From the NCBI RefSeq assembly GCF_025999835.1, contig NZ_AP025628.1, positions 1,860,001-1,924,000 of the forward strand: a stretch of DNA of 64,000 nt, in the 5' to 3' direction. Positions 61,093 through 64,000 of the stretch are shown here, one piece after another; within the stretch, counting starts at the first letter, position 1, and the number at the start of each line of letters is the position of its first letter. The stretch comes from Caldinitratiruptor microaerophilus (GTDB lineage: Bacteria > Bacillota > Sulfobacillia > Symbiobacteriales > ZC4RG38). The position numbers and the translations under genes were made by a program. A model generated the notes under the pieces. The model worked only from the letters and a program-made list of their open reading frames with translations, ran no database searches and was not told where the DNA came from.

Positions 61093-61776
61093 CTATGGGG
61101 CGCCGGCGCGCGGGGTTACGGTCGACGGCGGCGCGAGGGTGCCGCCGAGCCAGAAGCTCTCGGGCACCTTCCCGGTGATGACCGTCTCGGCCAGGGGTAG
61201 TTCGGAGGTGACGGTCACCTCGCGGGTGACGAGCGGGATCACGACCCGCACGCGCGCGGTGAGCGCGAGGCTGACCACGTGCCGGGTCTGGTTGATCCCG
61301 GCCGCCTCGAACCGGTTGCGCACGTCCGCCGTGACGGCGCCCACGGGGACGAAGCGGACGGGCACCCCCGGCCCGAGTCCCGCGAGGAACGGGCTTCCGA
61401 AAAGGTCGCCCACCGGCAGGCGGAACGTCCGCTGCCCGATCCGCGCCAGCTCCGCCTGCAGCGCCCGCACGGCCCGGGCGGCGATCTCGTTCACCAGCGG
61501 GGTGTTGGTCTGGAGCACGGTGACGTTGCCCTGGGCGTCCGTCTCGTAGCGGACCAGGTCGGCGTACGACACCCCGCGCACGACCTGCCCGACCACCACC
61601 CGGTTCACCGCGTCCATGGCGATGGCCTGGGCCTGCATGTCCCCGACCGCCCGGATCACCGGATCGGCGACCCGGCCCCCGAGCCGGGCCAGGCCCCAGA
61701 GCACCGCTGCCGCCAGGAGCGCTCGCGCCGCCGGCCCCACCCGGGCCGCAAGCCGGCGCCGCCGGAAGCCCCGCAT
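61093..61776 (-). CDS. yunB: Sporulation protein YunB
   Basis: 227 residues with an N-terminal membrane helix (ARALLAAAVLWGLARLGGRV). The family pattern is clear: AMDAVNRVVVGQVVRGVSYADLVRYETDAQGNVTVLQTNTPLVNEIAARAVRALQAELARI, then LPVGDLFGSPFLAGLGPGVPVRFVPVGAVTADVRNRFEAAGINQTRHVVSLALTARVRVVIPLV and AETVITGKVPESFW. YunB is a sigma-E-dependent mother-cell protein in Bacillus of unclear biochemical role. Supports the view that the organism forms endospores. Confidence 0.92.
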   Translation of the reverse strand: MRGFRRRRLAARVGPAARALLAAAVLWGLARLGGRVADPVIRAVGDMQAQAIAMDAVNRVVVGQVVRGVSYADLVRYETDAQGNVTVLQTNTPLVNEIAARAVRALQAELARIGQRTFRLPVGDLFGSPFLAGLGPGVPVRFVPVGAVTADVRNRFEAAGINQTRHVVSLALTARVRVVIPLVTREVTVTSELPLAETVITGKVPESFWLGGTLAPPSTVTPRAGAP

Positions 61777-61856
61777 GCGCCTCCGCCCCTACCCTTCCGG
61801 TGGCAGCCAGGATATGCGCGCGCGGTCCCGAACGTTCCTGCCGGACGGGGCGCGGG

Positions 61857-63089
61857 TCAGCGCAGGACCACCCGGCCGTACCGCCGCTTTCCCGCCCGCA
61901 CGACGAGCCCGTCGCGCACGGGCACGGGGGCGAGGGGGTCGGCGGCGCGCTCGCCGTCGAGGGTCACCCCACCCTGCTCGACCAGGCGCCGGGCCTCCGA
62001 CGACGACTGCGCCAGGCCGAGGAGGACGAGGAGGCGGAAGAGCGGGAGGGTGCCCCCGGGCTCGAGGTCCTGCCGCCCCAGCGGCAGCTCCGGCAGATCG
62101 CCGGGAAGCTCCCGGCGCTGGAACACCGTGCGGAAGTGCTCCTCCGCCTGGCGGGCGGCCTCCTCGCCGTGGTACAGACGGACGATCTCCCGGGCCAGCT
62201 CCATCTTGAAGTCGCGGGGGTTGGCGCCGGCCGCCATCGCCGCCTCGATCTCCCGGACCCGGCTGACGGGTACCTCCGTGAAGTACGTCAGGTACCGGAC
62301 GATGAGGGTGTCCGGGATGGACATGGTCTTCCCGTACATGTCCTCGGGACTGTCATTCAGGCCGATGTAGTTCCCGAGGCTCTTGGACATCTTCTCGACC
62401 CCGTCGAGCCCCTCGACGATGGGGGTCATCAGGCACACCTGCGGCTCCTGCCCCGCCTCGCGCTGGAGCTCGCGGCCCACCAGCAGGTTGAACCGCTGGT
62501 CCGTGCCCCCCAGTTCCACGTCGGCGCGCACGGCCACCGAGTCGGTCCCCTGCATGAGCGGGTAGAAGAACTCGTGGAGAAAAATGGGACGCCCCTCGGC
62601 GTAACGTTTTCCGAAGTCCTCCCGTTCCAGCATGCGGGCGACGGTCATCGTCGAGGCCAGCCGGATCACGTCCGCGAAGGTGAGGCCCGCCAGCCACTCG
62701 CTGTTGTACCGGACCTCCGTGCGCTCGATGTCCAGCCCCACCCGCCGGGCCTGCTCCAGGTAGGTGGCCGCGTTCGCCCGGGTCTCCTCCTGGGTGAGCT
62801 GGGGACGGGCCTCGTTGCGGCCGGTCGGGTCGCCCACCGTGGCCGTGTAGTCGCCGATGATCAGCACGGCCTGGTGGCCCAGGTCCTGGAACGCCTTCAG
62901 CTTGCGCAGCGGCACCGTGTGGCCCAGCGTCAGCTCCCGACCGGTGGGGTCGATGCCCAGCTTGACCCGGAGCGGCCGGCCGGTGCGGTAGGACTCCGCC
63001 AGCTTGCGCTCGAGCTCCTCGCGGCTCACCAGGTCCGCGACGCCGCGCAGGAGGTACTCCAGCTGCTCGTGGACGGGGCGAAACGGCAT
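61857..63089 (-). CDS. tyrS: Tyrosyl-tRNA synthetase
   Basis: Class I aminoacyl-tRNA synthetase of 410 residues. LRVKLGIDPTGRELTLGHTVPLRKL holds the HIGH-equivalent, DVELGGTDQRFNLLVGR the tyrosine/ATP pocket, EKMSKSLGNYIGL the KMSKS loop; the C-terminal S4 domain is AQSSSEARRLVEQGGVTLDGE. ATG 63089 is preceded by AAGGAGGAG; the upstream frame is shadow of the PBP gene. It has its own promoter and a structured leader. Confidence 0.96.
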   Translation of the reverse strand: MPFRPVHEQLEYLLRGVADLVSREELERKLAESYRTGRPLRVKLGIDPTGRELTLGHTVPLRKLKAFQDLGHQAVLIIGDYTATVGDPTGRNEARPQLTQEETRANAATYLEQARRVGLDIERTEVRYNSEWLAGLTFADVIRLASTMTVARMLEREDFGKRYAEGRPIFLHEFFYPLMQGTDSVAVRADVELGGTDQRFNLLVGRELQREAGQEPQVCLMTPIVEGLDGVEKMSKSLGNYIGLNDSPEDMYGKTMSIPDTLIVRYLTYFTEVPVSRVREIEAAMAAGANPRDFKMELAREIVRLYHGEEAARQAEEHFRTVFQRRELPGDLPELPLGRQDLEPGGTLPLFRLLVLLGLAQSSSEARRLVEQGGVTLDGERAADPLAPVPVRDGLVVRAGKRRYGRVVLR

Positions 63090-63123
63090 CCGAGTGCTCC
63101 TCCTTCGGCGGGATCCGGAGGTC

Positions 63124-63177
63124 ATAGAGAAAGCCCGCCCCGCGGCGGGCGCTCTGGCAGGGCCAGGGGCCCCTGGC
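63124..63177 (-). promoter_or_regulatory. tyrS leader with two hairpins, possible attenuator
   Basis: Transcribed leader holds a perfect 16-base palindrome GCCAGGGGCCCCTGGC (63162-63177) and then a terminator-like hairpin GCCCGCC-GCGG-GGCGGGC followed by TTTCTCT (63124-63150). The leader is too short for a T-box and lacks the T-box antiterminator sequence. It may attenuate tyrS by another mechanism or be a read-through terminator. Confidence 0.5.
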
Positions 63178-63196
63178 TGTTCTTGACTTGGCCTAG

Positions 63197-63226
63197 ATTT
63201 TAGCATAGTCTCGGAGCGGCCCGCAA
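63197..63226 (-). promoter_or_regulatory. Sigma-A-like promoter of tyrS
   Basis: TTGCGG, 18 bases, TAAAAT on the minus strand, about 110 bases upstream of the tyrS ATG. It is in AT-rich DNA between divergent tyrS and the PBP1 gene. Confidence 0.65.
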
Positions 63227-63302
63227 ATGTTGTTCCGTCCCCCGGAACAGGACGCGGCCCGCGCGGGGCGAATCTCCATGACCATGGAGGTGCATCGGCC
63301 CG

Positions 63303-64000
63303 ATGCCCACGAAGCCCGGCTCCCCGGGCGCCCGTCCCCGGCGCAGGAGGCCCCGGCGCCGCTTCTGGCGGTGGGTCGGGTACCTGTTCGTGTTCTTCTT
63401 CCTGGCGCTGATCGGCGGGACGGGCTACGCCGCCATGTACGTCCTGGAGCAGTACCGCGCCCTGCCCGCGGCCGGGCGGGTGGACCCGGAGCGCATGGTA
63501 GGGCCCCTGTCGACGATCATCTATGACCGCAACGGCAAGGAGCTGGCCGTCCTCACCGGCAAGGAGAACGAGAACCGCATCTACGTACCCCTCAAGGACA
63601 TCCCCCGGCACGTGCAGGATGCCTTCATCGCCATCGAGGACGCCCGGTTCTGGCAGCACCGCGGCTTCGACCCCAGGCGCCTCGTGGCGGCGGCCTGGAT
63701 CGACCTCAAGTACCTGGTCACCGGCAAGGGGGATATCCAGGGCGCCAGCACGATCACCCAGCAGTTCGTCAAGAACGCGTACAACCTGGACCGCGGGCGG
63801 AAGCTCTCCCGCAAGGTCCAGGAGCTCCTCCTCGCGATCCAGCTGGAGCGCAGCCTCTCAAAGGAAGAGATCCTCGAAGGTTACCTGAACGAGATCTACT
63901 TCGGCTATAACTTCTACGGCATCGGGGCGGCCGCCAAGGAGTACTTCGGCAAGCACCCGAAGGACCTCACGATCGCCGAGGCCGCCATGCTCGCCGGCAT
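63303..64000 (+). CDS. Class A penicillin-binding protein (PBP1A-like), 3' part beyond the window
   Basis: Begins at ATG 63303 with an Arg-rich cytoplasmic start (PRRRRPRRRFWRW), one membrane helix (VGYLFVFFFLALIGGTGYAAMYV), then the GT51 glycosyltransferase domain: YVPLKDIPRHVQDAFIAIEDARFWQHRGFDPRRLVAAAW with the catalytic Glu in EDARFWQHRG, GASTITQQFVKNAY, EILEGYLNEIYFGYNFYGIGAAAKEYFGK. 232 codons are visible; the transpeptidase domain lies outside. GGAGG occurs 12 bases before the ATG, rather far. Divergent from tyrS. Confidence 0.93.
   Translation, partial: MPTKPGSPGARPRRRRPRRRFWRWVGYLFVFFFLALIGGTGYAAMYVLEQYRALPAAGRVDPERMVGPLSTIIYDRNGKELAVLTGKENENRIYVPLKDIPRHVQDAFIAIEDARFWQHRGFDPRRLVAAAWIDLKYLVTGKGDIQGASTITQQFVKNAYNLDRGRKLSRKVQELLLAIQLERSLSKEEILEGYLNEIYFGYNFYGIGAAAKEYFGKHPKDLTIAEAAMLAG

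Noticed and set aside
63090-63230. T-box riboswitch upstream of tyrS
   Set aside because: Leader is too short and lacks the conserved antiterminator bulge sequence; only hairpins are seen.

Overview
The window is very GC-rich chromosomal DNA and reads as a deep-branching, high-GC, endospore-forming Bacillota (Symbiobacterium/Caldinitratiruptor-like; the lineage is inference). Evidence for sporulation is direct: SpoIID, BofC, YunB, a SigI/RsgI pair and a SpoVD-type PBP with PASTA domains. Peptidoglycan is probably meso-DAP type (DNPR motif in MurE). Almost all genes are on the minus strand. Exceptions are a small coiled-coil ORF (16327), the SDR-CaiB pair (42655-44673) and a PBP1 at the right edge.

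Layout: (1) 1-11413, a dcw cell-wall/division cluster reading leftwards: mraZ-rsmH-ftsL-PBP-murE-murF-mraY-ftsW-murG-murB, with a MraZ-box array upstream and no murD or murC. (2) 11472-15716, a methyltransferase with terminator, then a TPP-riboswitch-led thiE-thiSG(fusion)-thiO operon. (3) 15734-16670, a gene-poor stretch with two matching 49-nt hairpins. (4) 16671-28014, 5-FTHF cyclo-ligase, an ASCH protein, biotin carboxylase, trehalose-6-P synthase, an MFS pump, then BCCP, carboxyltransferase, methylmalonyl-CoA epimerase and both mutase subunits with a TetR regulator: a propionyl-CoA/methylmalonyl-CoA route. (5) 28027-42399, the most distinctive block: two carbamate kinases, the three presumed oxamate carbamoyltransferase subunits (AllF/FdrA, AllG/DUF1116, AllH/DUF2877), PucR, a cyclase-family hydrolase, an NCS2 permease and a three-subunit molybdenum hydroxylase with CoxG. 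I read this as a catabolic module that converts a cyclic ureide or purine-like compound to oxalurate and then harvests ATP from carbamoyl phosphate. (6) 42655-46410, SDR, CaiB CoA-transferase, glutamate dehydrogenase, YajC. (7) 46540-49916, GNAT, QueT, Tgt, QueA (queuosine salvage/insertion). (8) 49953-58759, SpoIID-RsgI-SigI, DUF2905, RuvB-RuvA-RuvC, BofC, two tandem JAMM peptidases, YebC. (9) 58823-64000, NadE, CysK, a small orphan protein, YunB, TyrS, and a truncated PBP1.

Start codons were adjusted where a Shine-Dalgarno sequence or family N-terminus requires it (GTG and TTG are common; ruvC appears to use CTG). The AllH gene has no stop at its expected end and runs out of frame over the downstream carbamate kinase, suggesting a frameshift.
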